Part shown: positions 7,240-13,312 of the stretch, piece by piece | How the letters are laid out: each line of letters starts with the position of its first letter | Position numbering within the stretch: position 1 is the stretch's first letter | NCBI GenBank assembly: GCA_023411405.1 | Contig: JAEYOU010000566.1 | Coordinates: 1 to 13,312 of the forward strand | Length of the DNA: 13,312 nt | Origin: Pseudomonadota bacterium | Lineage (GTDB): Bacteria > Myxococcota > Myxococcia > Myxococcales > Anaeromyxobacteraceae | Direction: 5' to 3' | The notes under the pieces: model-generated | Database searches by the model: none | Seen by the model: only the letters and a program-made list of their open reading frames with translations | What the model was told of the DNA's origin: nothing | Program-made: the position numbers and the translations under genes

Positions 7240-8796
7240 CTAATGTTTGTTTTCTGTATCAGTAATTTGCGCAAGCATATGCATCTGTTTTTTAAGCGCG
7301 GGATACAGGCTTCGGTACACCTCGTAGTATCTGTCGTATATGCCCATATTCCCGGTATCCGGTTTTACAGCCCACGGAGTTTTTATCCATTTTTCGCGCA
7401 TCACGGACATATCCTTGAATGCCCCCACGCCTATACCTGCAAGGTAGGCATCCCCCGCGGGCGCACCCATACTGTTTGAAAAGCACAGCTGCTCCGAGCC
7501 CGTAACATCGCTCATAATCTGTGTCCACAGCCCGCTCTTTATGCCGCCTCCCGTTGAGATAAGCCGCGAGATATCAAGCCCCGCCGACCTCATGACGTCC
7601 AAATGATGCCGTACGCTGTAGCAAGTTCCCTCAAGTATTGCTCTGTATATGTGCGCCTTTGTATGGGAGAGCGTAAGTCCTGCTATCACTCCCTTTGCTC
7701 TGGGGTCCCAGACAGGAGAGCGTTCGCCTGCAAAATAGGGTAAAATAACCAGACCATCCGAGCCCGCGGGCATAGCCGACGCCGAATCGGATAATTGTTC
7801 GTACGCGTTTATTCCCTTTTGCTTTTCGATGTTGAGCTCATCGCTCCCGAATTCATCCCTGAACCATTTTGTTATAGACGCCGACGCCGCAGTGCCGCCG
7901 CCTACCACATACAATCCGTCAACAGGATATATGACGGTTGTAAGAGAATCCACAAATACAGGCTTGTCCGTCATGTGGAATATTATCATCGTGCTGCCGT
8001 ACGTTAAGAGCGTGTCCCCGCTCTTTCCGCCCATGCTCAAGAGTTCCGCAAGAAAATCACCCGTTCCGGCGACGACCGGTGTGCCTTCGCACAACCCCGT
8101 CAGGGCGGAAGCCTGAGATGTTACCGTACCCGCGATATCGTAAGCCTCGCGGATCTCGGGGAGCTGTTCCTTAACAATGCCCACCTCGCGGCACATGTCG
8201 TCATCCCATTCGCCCGTCCCGAAGTTGTAAAACGGAGCCGTTTCTTTAGCAGTGCTGCGATCCGCTACATATTTTCCCGTGAGTTGGGCTACAACGAACT
8301 CAGACGCCTGCAGAAACATCTTTGTCTTCTTAAACAACTCAGGCTCGTTGCGTTTGAACCAAAGTATCTTTGGCCCTACCGACTGCGTCGAAAGCTCTCC
8401 TTTTGTAAGCTCCCAGATCTTTTCCCTGCCGATCTGCTCGTTAAGTATACGGATCTCTTCCTCTGTCCGCGTATCTATTCCATACAGTATGGCGTTCCGG
8501 AGAGGCCTGCCCCCTTCATCGAGCGGCAGCATGCAGGGAAATAATCCGCTTATGCCTATCGACGCTATCGATTGTGGCGCGATCCCTGATTTGCTTAAGA
8601 GATCACGCGAAACTGATACAAAATCTCCCCACCATGTCCCAAGTGCATCATGTTCCGACCACCCCGGTTTTTTATGTATTACATCATGCGGGCGATAACT
8701 GTATGCCGCCAAATTCCCGTCAAAATCGATGATGATCCCCTTTGAACCCTGTGTACCTATGTCAAAACCCATGAGATAGTTTTTAAACGTCAGCAT
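7240..8796 (-). CDS. FGGY-family carbohydrate kinase, xylulokinase-like
   Basis: This 518-residue cytoplasmic kinase transfers phosphate from ATP to a sugar, most likely a ketose. It has the N-terminal phosphate motif DIGTQGSKG (12-20), the probable catalytic base D247 in AGTGD, the FGGY signature region GERSPVWDPRAKG (357-369), and the adenosine-binding STGGG (414-418) followed by WTQIMSDVTG. Length fits xylulokinases, glycerol kinases and L-fuculokinases. The sugar-contact loop GISGLFPCMLPLD lacks the MHG motif of true xylulokinases, so the sugar may differ. An AAAGGAAAG ribosome site sits seven bases from the ATG. It follows the regulator gene by 83 bases. It might make a ketose 1-phosphate for the operon's aldolase; which hydroxyl is phosphorylated is not visible. 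Confidence 0.92.
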   Translation of the reverse strand: MLTFKNYLMGFDIGTQGSKGIIIDFDGNLAAYSYRPHDVIHKKPGWSEHDALGTWWGDFVSVSRDLLSKSGIAPQSIASIGISGLFPCMLPLDEGGRPLRNAILYGIDTRTEEEIRILNEQIGREKIWELTKGELSTQSVGPKILWFKRNEPELFKKTKMFLQASEFVVAQLTGKYVADRSTAKETAPFYNFGTGEWDDDMCREVGIVKEQLPEIREAYDIAGTVTSQASALTGLCEGTPVVAGTGDFLAELLSMGGKSGDTLLTYGSTMIIFHMTDKPVFVDSLTTVIYPVDGLYVVGGGTAASASITKWFRDEFGSDELNIEKQKGINAYEQLSDSASAMPAGSDGLVILPYFAGERSPVWDPRAKGVIAGLTLSHTKAHIYRAILEGTCYSVRHHLDVMRSAGLDISRLISTGGGIKSGLWTQIMSDVTGSEQLCFSNSMGAPAGDAYLAGIGVGAFKDMSVMREKWIKTPWAVKPDTGNMGIYDRYYEVYRSLYPALKKQMHMLAQITDTENKH

Positions 8797-8879
8797 GATG
8801 TCTTTCCTTTCGGCGGGGCAGCCGTATTGCCTCTTAAGAACTGATCAGAATACCGTCCTTAAGGCTTTGCTATGCCTTT

Positions 8880-9839
8880 TCATTCCTTCAGCAACGCCAT
8901 GCAGGTTTCATAATCCGTTACAAGAACATCAACAAGTTTTCCTCTCAAGGCGCCTTTTATCGCTTCGATCTTGTGTCCGCCGCCCGATACGGCAACGACC
9001 TTCCCGCGTTTTGTAGGGATATCGGCCACTATAGACCTCTTAGTTATGCTGTGTTCTATGACATTGCCTTCTTTATCGAAGAAGTGCGCCAGTACTTCTC
9101 CTACCGCATTTCTCCCCTTCAATTCCCAGTACTCTATGTCGTCTACCCTTTTTTCTCCCAGCAGAGGGCCGTTATAATTCTCTTCCATCGTACCTATCGA
9201 AACGACCTTTATCTCCGCGCTGTTCGCCAGCGTAAGCGCATCCCGAATGCTCTTCTGGTTCACAAACACCTGATATTCCTCTTCCGTCTGCGCCATGCCC
9301 GGCGACCATATGCCGTAAAACGTCGAGCCCATAGACTGAGCAACCTGCTGAGCGTTATTCATAGAACTCATCGCTGCATCTGGCGCCAGTATTCCCGTCA
9401 GAGAAACGACAGCGGGATTGTTGCCGTTCGGCTTACGCGTTATGCTTTCAAAAGCGCTCGGCATGTAGCTAAGCGTCCTGCCGCCGCCTATACCCAGCAA
9501 TTTGATATTCGAGAGCCATTTTCTTTCCAGATACATTGCGGCGGCTATCGTAAGGTCGTTATATATCCTTGAATTTGCGGACGGAACGACGACCGCGTCT
9601 GAAATACCGTATTTTTCTATCAGGTCATTTTCGCAGGAAAGCATATTGCAATACGGGTTGCTTATCGATATAGTTACCATTTTGATATCCGATGCCTCTT
9701 TGAGCATCCGCTGAACTTTGATTCGAGGGATATCGTATAATTCCGCTATTTTATCCTGCGTCATATCCTCGACATAATATGCCCAGGCTATCCTGGCCAG
9801 AAAATCATATTTAAAATAGTCGTCGTTCTTTATCTTCAT
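8880..9839 (-). CDS. SorC-family transcriptional regulator with sugar-phosphate-binding domain
   Basis: This 319-residue DNA-binding protein has an N-terminal helix-turn-helix at about residues 26-47 (MTQDKIAELYDIP then KVQRMLKEA). The C-terminal sugar-phosphate-sensing domain shows GIGGGRTL (116-123), VGEVLAHFFDKEG (246-258) and VSGGGHKIEAIKGALRG (284-300), the NagB-like fold of the SorC, DeoR (Bacillus) and CggR family. Members respond to phosphorylated sugars made by the pathway they control. Here the inducer would probably be the kinase product. The start has AAGGAG eight bases upstream. It lies between the aldolase and kinase genes, so it probably controls its own transcript. Candidate operator sequences in its leader and at the aldolase promoter share TTGAACAA. 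Confidence 0.92.
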   Translation of the reverse strand: MKIKNDDYFKYDFLARIAWAYYVEDMTQDKIAELYDIPRIKVQRMLKEASDIKMVTISISNPYCNMLSCENDLIEKYGISDAVVVPSANSRIYNDLTIAAAMYLERKWLSNIKLLGIGGGRTLSYMPSAFESITRKPNGNNPAVVSLTGILAPDAAMSSMNNAQQVAQSMGSTFYGIWSPGMAQTEEEYQVFVNQKSIRDALTLANSAEIKVVSIGTMEENYNGPLLGEKRVDDIEYWELKGRNAVGEVLAHFFDKEGNVIEHSITKRSIVADIPTKRGKVVAVSGGGHKIEAIKGALRGKLVDVLVTDYETCMALLKE

Positions 9840-9928
9840 AGGTTTTCTCCTTGTTCAAATTTGTTTCTTTTTCGGTCCAGTTTATAACAGTATACATCTA
9901 ACCCGTAACGCATTTGAACCATTATTTC
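9840..9928 (-). promoter_or_regulatory. Regulator leader with possible operator half-sites
   Basis: The 89-base gap between the aldolase and regulator genes holds GTTCAAAT (9853-9860) and its inverted match ATTTGAAC (9912-9919). The first copy lies within TTGAACAAGGAG on the minus strand, so a protein bound there would cover the regulator's ribosome site. TTGAACAA also occurs just after the -10 of the aldolase promoter. No good promoter or terminator is seen, so read-through from the aldolase gene is likely. The operator role is inferred. Confidence 0.4.
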
Positions 9929-10813
9929 CTATGCTTCATTTAAGATTATCTCTCCTCCGCCTATCCCAGGGCTCTTCACTGTCCATGCTTTCCCGATACA
10001 CCCGTAAAGCTGCATACGGTCACGCAGCGTTTCCTTATATCCTTCTTTAGCCAGATTCCACAGGTCATATGCGCCGTTTCCGCTTAAGTCTGCAGCAAGC
10101 AGTTTTCTGCACGCACCCTGAAACAGTTCATTGGCTATATTGACTTTATTGATACCAAGCCTGCACGCTTTTCTGATATTCTCGTCTCCGCTACCGGAGC
10201 TTCCATGTAAAACGAGCGGAAAACCGCCGCACGCTTCTTTGATGCTTACCAACCTGTCAAAATCCAGTTTGGGCTCTTTTTTATATGCTCCGTGGGCGGT
10301 ACCTATCGCTACCGCGAGGCAATCTATTCCCGTCTCTTTGATAAACCTTGCAGCCATTAAAGGGTCTGTGAGCATCTCTTCCGGCGCTTTTATATTTGTA
10401 CCTGAGCCGACATGGCCCAGTTCGGCCTCTACACTAACGCCGACGGAATGAGCTATTTTTACGATCTCCCTGACCTGCGCAATATTCTCCTCAAAAGGAA
10501 GCGTTGAGCGATCGACCATTACAGATGTAAAGCCGCCGCATATTGCCTGGATCGCATGTTCAAAATTCAGACCGTGATCAAGGTTCAGCGCAACCGGGAC
10601 GCTTGCCATTCTGCATAACTCGGATATGTATCTGCCTGCAAAAACAAGATCAGGCGTAGAGACTGTTGCGATATCAAGTATAACTGGCGATTCAAGCTCT
10701 TCAGCCGCCTCTAAAGCCGCACGTGCATCCAGTTCCGACGAAACGTTTGGAGCTGCAATCGCATAATTGTCTTTATTCGCTTTATCAATTAATTCTTTCA
10801 TTGAACATAGCAT
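9929..10813 (-). CDS. Class II (zinc) ketose-bisphosphate aldolase family, FbaA/GatY-like
   Basis: This 294-residue metal-dependent aldolase of the fructose/tagatose-bisphosphate aldolase family cleaves a ketose phosphate to dihydroxyacetone phosphate plus an aldehyde. The catalytic aspartate and first zinc ligand are D79-H80 (LNLDHG). Further zinc ligands are H174 (GTAHG) and H203 (VLHGSSG). E131 to H134 (AELGH), the phosphate-loop GSSGSGD and NKVNIANEL are all in place. Length is typical. The start MLCSMKEL matches the family opening. GGGGAAAGAG lies upstream of the ATG. It is the first gene after the operon promoter, with a leader of about 177 bases. Whether it acts on a 1,6-bisphosphate or a 1-phosphate is open; the operon has no visible second sugar-phosphate kinase. 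Confidence 0.93.
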   Translation of the reverse strand: MLCSMKELIDKANKDNYAIAAPNVSSELDARAALEAAEELESPVILDIATVSTPDLVFAGRYISELCRMASVPVALNLDHGLNFEHAIQAICGGFTSVMVDRSTLPFEENIAQVREIVKIAHSVGVSVEAELGHVGSGTNIKAPEEMLTDPLMAARFIKETGIDCLAVAIGTAHGAYKKEPKLDFDRLVSIKEACGGFPLVLHGSSGSGDENIRKACRLGINKVNIANELFQGACRKLLAADLSGNGAYDLWNLAKEGYKETLRDRMQLYGCIGKAWTVKSPGIGGGEIILNEA

Positions 10814-10852
10814 TTTGATTCTCTTTCCCCGCCAATAGAAGCGGCAGGCATT

Positions 10853-10865
10853 GTGATGATATCAC
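10853..10865. promoter_or_regulatory. 13-base palindrome in the operon leader
   Basis: GTGAT (10853-10857) and ATCAC (10861-10865) are inverted about a three-base centre. They lie in the untranslated leader, 40 bases before the aldolase ATG. This could be a protein-binding site or chance; no matching copy was seen elsewhere in the window. Confidence 0.25.
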
Positions 10866-10984
10866 TTAGCTGTTTTTTGCTGATCGTCTGAACATTATGT
10901 GTACATTTTTAGTCCCTTTTGTCTTTTTGTTCTTTTATTTTTCAGTTTTAAGGCTTTCTAATTTTATATTTACTGTACATTTGT

Positions 10985-10995
10985 TCAACTGTTGA
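10985..10995. promoter_or_regulatory. Candidate operator palindrome at the operon start site
   Basis: TCAACAGTTGA on the minus strand is a perfect 11-base palindrome that begins two bases after the -10 element and covers the predicted transcription start. It runs on into TTGAACAA (minus strand, 10981-10988), which recurs in the leader of the SorC-family gene (9851-9858). A repressor bound here would block initiation. Confidence 0.5.
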
Positions 10996-10996
10996 T

Positions 10997-11025
10997 ATAT
11001 TAGCACTCCTTTTCTTATACGTCAA
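10997..11025 (-). promoter_or_regulatory. Near-consensus sigma-A promoter of the sugar operon
   Basis: On the minus strand -35 TTGACG (11020-11025), a 17-base spacer and -10 TAATAT (10997-11002) form a strong vegetative promoter. The predicted start is near 10990, giving a leader of about 177 bases to the aldolase ATG. The position agrees with the candidate operator that directly follows the -10. Confidence 0.75.
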
Positions 11026-11492
11026 GATATTATTTATATAATATTTTAAAATCTACACATGTTTTAGGAAAAGCCCGTTGGCAGTAGATAATTCGATTTT
11101 TTCTCTCCCTGCTTTTTCGAGAGTCTCATATCCATAAATGGATAGATTTAAATTCCTGTATTATTTATTTTTAAGCATGGCAAACGTAATTAAAATAGTA
11201 TTAAAGGTTGGGGGTTTTGATATTTTTATGACGTTTATTCTACACAAATAGTAAGTATTATGGTTAACAATACATAGATGGTAATTTATAAAGTCGCTAA
11301 TATATTAAAAAAATACAGAATGAATATATTTCAAATAAATGTATTGAGCTTGAATTGAAAAACGAACATACCTCAAGTAATAGTTTGAGCGGAACATAAA
11401 GAAACGGCTAGCCAGATATCCATCGCCTTGTTTAATTGCCGAAACAATGTTTTTACCACACCCATTAACAGTAAATCGTCCAATACGATGTC
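11026..11492. other. AT-rich intergenic DNA with a decayed open frame
   Basis: No supported gene is seen. Short palindromes occur, such as TATCCAT/ATGGATA (11129-11144). On the minus strand 11305-11514 is open for 69 codons (core GCGKNIVSAIKQGDGYLASR) but has no start codon with a ribosome site and is cut off upstream by stops inside the repeat. It may be the remains of a gene, which I do not recognise. Confidence 0.5.
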
Positions 11493-11617
11493 CAATTGGA
11501 AGTTTTGTACTCCCCTATATTTTCAATTAAAACTCATTAAAAAAACTTTTCGTTGGCTACGCTTTTTAAGGGGTCAGGGAGCCCGCATAAGGTAGACACC
11601 CCCTGTCACAGTACCTT
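11493..11617 (+). repeat. Dispersed ~125-bp direct repeat, copy B
   Basis: This is the second copy of the element at 962-1085, in the same orientation and about 10.5 kb away. The blocks GAGCCCGCATAAGGTA and CCCCTGTCACAGTACCTT are identical to copy A. Within it, GGTAGACAC (11591-11599) matches the tip of the insertion sequence at the left edge; copy A has three transitions there (GGTAGGTAT). The two copies bracket the whole sugar operon. Confidence 0.7.
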
Positions 11618-11708
11618 TCTTCAAATAGCGAAAAATACATTCATAAGTCCCTAATTTGCATGGGTGGTTCGAAATACTCGTTAAATATTAACTATTACTC
11701 CATTAAGA

Positions 11709-11714
11709 TATAAT
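11709..11714 (+). promoter_or_regulatory. -10 element of the jetA promoter
   Basis: A perfect TATAAT lies 68 bases before the jetA start chosen here. The -35 is poor (TTAACT with a 15-base spacer is the best candidate). A transcript would start near 11720, downstream of the in-frame ATG at 11716, which argues that this upstream ATG is not the true start. Confidence 0.5.
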
Positions 11715-11781
11715 AATGACAAAGTATATAAGGTGTGTTAAAATAAATACAATTGCTTTTATTATTTGGGTGGTAGATCAA

Positions 11782-13119
11782 ATGCACCTATTTGATGTCC
11801 TTCCGAAAGAAATATTCTCTATTTTAGCGTCGCCGAATCAGCTTATCTACTATAATGCTCTAGCTGTGCTATACGATGCTTTTCGGGAGAATCTAAAAAT
11901 TCCAAAAAACACTTTTTATATGATGATCCGAAGTAGGCTGGAAGATGAATTGGCATGCTCTGAATTTAGTGAAGATGGGATATCCGAAGAAGAGGAACAG
12001 GATCTTTCCGGCAGAGCACGCTTTCTTATTCGTAAACTTAAAGAAAGAGGATGGATTGATCTTGAACGCGGTGATGACTTTGAAGAATACGTCATTTTAC
12101 CGGATTACAGTATTAAACTTCTTGAGTTGTTCTCGGAACTAACGTCTGAAAATATATCAAGCGGCTTTTCTTTCGTCTATGAAACGTATTCCACACTTCG
12201 CATGGCTAATGAAGACCCGGATGGTGGAGCATACGAAAAAATGATGGCACTTTTCGGGGCATATGACAAAACCCTGGCGCTGTTCAAGATGCTCAAGACA
12301 GTATATCATAATATAAACCGCTATTTTCAGCAGCAAATTGACATGCGTGATGTGAATCAAGTTCTCTCCATGCATTTTGATGATTTTCTACAACATATCG
12401 TTGAAACATATATTCGCCCGCTTAAAATCAAAGATTCTGTTCCCAAATATAAAGTGCCAATACAGCAAGTTTTGGGCTCATGGCTGGAAAGCGATGATCT
12501 AATAAATGCCATGGCAAATACAGCTTTACAAGAGAAGCGTTTTGACTCTTTTGATAAATGCCGGGCCGATATTATATCCAAACTGTTTTTTGTTAAAGAA
12601 AGCTATGAGGATTTTGAAAATGAATATCTTAATGAGATTGATTTTAAGATACGCAGATATACCCGAGCTACGACACAGAAAATTGAGAGTTTATCAAATA
12701 ACGATCAGACAGTTCGCGGGAATTTAATCTACTTGCTCAGCGCTCTTACGGATGCATCAAATACCATTGAAATGACCGATAAAATACAGCCTGTCTTTCA
12801 GATATTTGAGCAGGTGTGGATTAGTGAAGGAAGCCTCTACTCACAGCATAGAGCTGGTAGACGAGAAAGGCGAGATCCTGTACTAATAAGCGAAGAAGCT
12901 GTTGATCTAAGTAAGAAAGCTCAAGATGAATTTGGATCGGCTGTTAATAGCCCATATAGCAAGAAAAAAATCCGCCTTTTCATGGAAGAACTAATGGAGA
13001 ATGCTGACATAGCCTGTACCGGAGATATGAAAATCGCAAATGACATGGCCTACATAATTTCCGGGTTAGCGGTAATTGCCGGAAGCGACAGGGATAGTTT
13101 CTATCGAGTTGAACTATAG
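11782..13119 (+). CDS. jetA: Wadjet system protein JetA (MukF-like kleisin)
   Basis: This 445-residue cytoplasmic protein matches the JetA/DUF5716 family, the kleisin of the Wadjet SMC complex (JetABC), which with the nuclease JetD extrudes and cuts small circular plasmids. The typical opening LFDVLPKEIFSILASPN, the following SGRARFLIRKLKERGWIDLE of the winged-helix region, the central IRPLKIKDSVPKYK and the C-terminal YRVEL ending all look complete. The ATG at 11782 is chosen because it gives the standard family N-terminus and has GGGTGG eight bases upstream. An ATG 22 codons earlier lacks a ribosome site and falls at the promoter. The gene runs opposite to the sugar operon and has its own TATAAT. 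jetB normally follows or overlaps jetA, but no such frame is present in the 193 bases after the stop. The protein family is confident; activity without jetBCD is doubtful. Confidence 0.88.
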   Translation: MHLFDVLPKEIFSILASPNQLIYYNALAVLYDAFRENLKIPKNTFYMMIRSRLEDELACSEFSEDGISEEEEQDLSGRARFLIRKLKERGWIDLERGDDFEEYVILPDYSIKLLELFSELTSENISSGFSFVYETYSTLRMANEDPDGGAYEKMMALFGAYDKTLALFKMLKTVYHNINRYFQQQIDMRDVNQVLSMHFDDFLQHIVETYIRPLKIKDSVPKYKVPIQQVLGSWLESDDLINAMANTALQEKRFDSFDKCRADIISKLFFVKESYEDFENEYLNEIDFKIRRYTRATTQKIESLSNNDQTVRGNLIYLLSALTDASNTIEMTDKIQPVFQIFEQVWISEGSLYSQHRAGRRERRDPVLISEEAVDLSKKAQDEFGSAVNSPYSKKKIRLFMEELMENADIACTGDMKIANDMAYIISGLAVIAGSDRDSFYRVEL

Positions 13120-13153
13120 AATTATATCATAACATACTCTTTTTAAGCCGTTG

Positions 13154-13172
13154 GCACACAAATAGCACACAA
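13154..13172 (+). repeat. Two direct repeats of GCACACAA
   Basis: GCACACAA occurs at 13154-13161 and again at 13165-13172, an 11-base period. It starts 35 bases after the jetA stop. Short direct repeats one helical turn apart are typical of recombinase arm sites near the ends of integrative elements. Nothing more can be shown here. Confidence 0.4.
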
Positions 13173-13194
13173 GCAATTATTACCAAAAAACCAT

Positions 13195-13268
13195 AACCAC
13201 CCGTCCAACGGGTGGTTTGCACAAGGGCTATAAGCCCATGTTACCGGCCAGCGCCTAAAGACGCTGGC
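13195..13268. repeat. Cluster of three hairpins downstream of jetA
   Basis: Three consecutive inverted repeats fill 74 bases: AACCACCCGT/ACGGGTGGTT with a three-base loop (13195-13217), GGGCT/AGCCC with a three-base loop (13225-13237), and GCCAGCG/CGCTGGC with an eight-base loop (13247-13268). The first and third are followed on the plus strand by only three T, so they are poor intrinsic terminators. Closely packed hairpins like these occur at ends of IS200/IS605-type elements and beside integrase genes. They also provide the only candidate stop for jetA transcription. Confidence 0.55.
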
Positions 13269-13280
13269 TTTCACATTTGT

Positions 13281-13312
13281 TCAAGCCTCTAATGCCTTTG
13301 CCACTTTTGCCA
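13281..13312 (-). other. Possible C-terminal codons of a gene beyond the right edge
   Basis: On the minus strand the last 32 bases read AKVAKALEA followed by TGA (13281-13283), with the hairpin cluster directly after the stop. This would fit the end of a gene entering from the right, such as a recombinase, but nine residues cannot identify it and the frame could be chance. Confidence 0.15.

Noticed and set aside
8829..8865. Inverted repeat between regulator and kinase genes
   Set aside because: The arms are imperfect (bulged), the loop is long and no T-run follows, so neither terminator nor operator can be supported.
1190..10813. Operon as an autoinducer-2 (lsr) uptake system
   Set aside because: It shares a SorC-type regulator, FGGY kinase and RbsA-type ATPase with lsr. 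However, it has a single permease, a class II rather than LsrF-type aldolase, no LsrG, and two zinc dehydrogenases that lsr lacks.
11305..11514. 69-codon minus-strand open frame
   Set aside because: It has no start codon with a ribosome site, lies in AT-rich DNA and is bounded by stops in the repeat. The family is not recognised, so it is noted only as possible gene remains.
11716..11781. Upstream ATG as the jetA start, adding 22 residues
   Set aside because: It has no ribosome site and overlaps the TATAAT region, and the extra residues precede the standard JetA N-terminus. The ATG at 11782 has a good ribosome site.

Overview
The window looks like chromosomal DNA of a Gram-positive, low-to-middle-GC Firmicute, probably a member of the Clostridia. 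The evidence is strong AGGAGG-type ribosome sites, TTGACx-17-TAATAT promoters, a lipobox-bearing solute-binding protein and a Clostridia-style Sec signal peptide. I cannot name a genus.

Left flank (1-1132). The first 110 bases are the tip and the first codons of an IS3-type insertion sequence that runs off the left edge. Its tip lies three bases beyond the stop of a small secreted protein with five 12-residue EPAPEPSSTDQT-like repeats (114-512), which has its own strong promoter at 587-615. AT-rich DNA follows, holding the first copy of a ~125-bp repeat (962-1085).

Centre (1133-11025, all minus strand). One eight-gene sugar or polyol uptake and catabolism operon is read right to left: class II aldolase, SorC-family regulator, FGGY kinase, two zinc-dependent medium-chain dehydrogenases, lipoprotein solute-binding protein, tandem-domain ABC ATPase, and ABC permease. 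It starts at a near-consensus promoter (TTGACG-17-TAATAT, 10997-11025) with a TCAACAGTTGA palindrome on the predicted start site. It ends at a strong bidirectional terminator (1133-1165). A stable stem-loop lies between the binding-protein gene and the ATPase gene. The likely scheme is import of a sugar or polyol, oxidation to a ketose, phosphorylation, and aldol cleavage into glycolytic triose. The substrate cannot be read from the sequence.

Right flank (11026-13312). AT-rich, mostly non-coding DNA carries the second copy of the ~125-bp repeat (11493-11617), in direct orientation to the first, so the two copies bracket the operon. A plus-strand gene (11782-13119) then encodes a full-length JetA, the MukF-like kleisin of the Wadjet anti-plasmid SMC system. 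Its usual partner jetB does not follow. The stop codon is followed by a direct repeat (GCACACAA twice), three consecutive hairpins and a possible C-terminal codon run on the other strand, which looks like the edge of another mobile element. The window therefore holds a metabolic cassette between repeats and a Wadjet locus that is either orphaned or interrupted.
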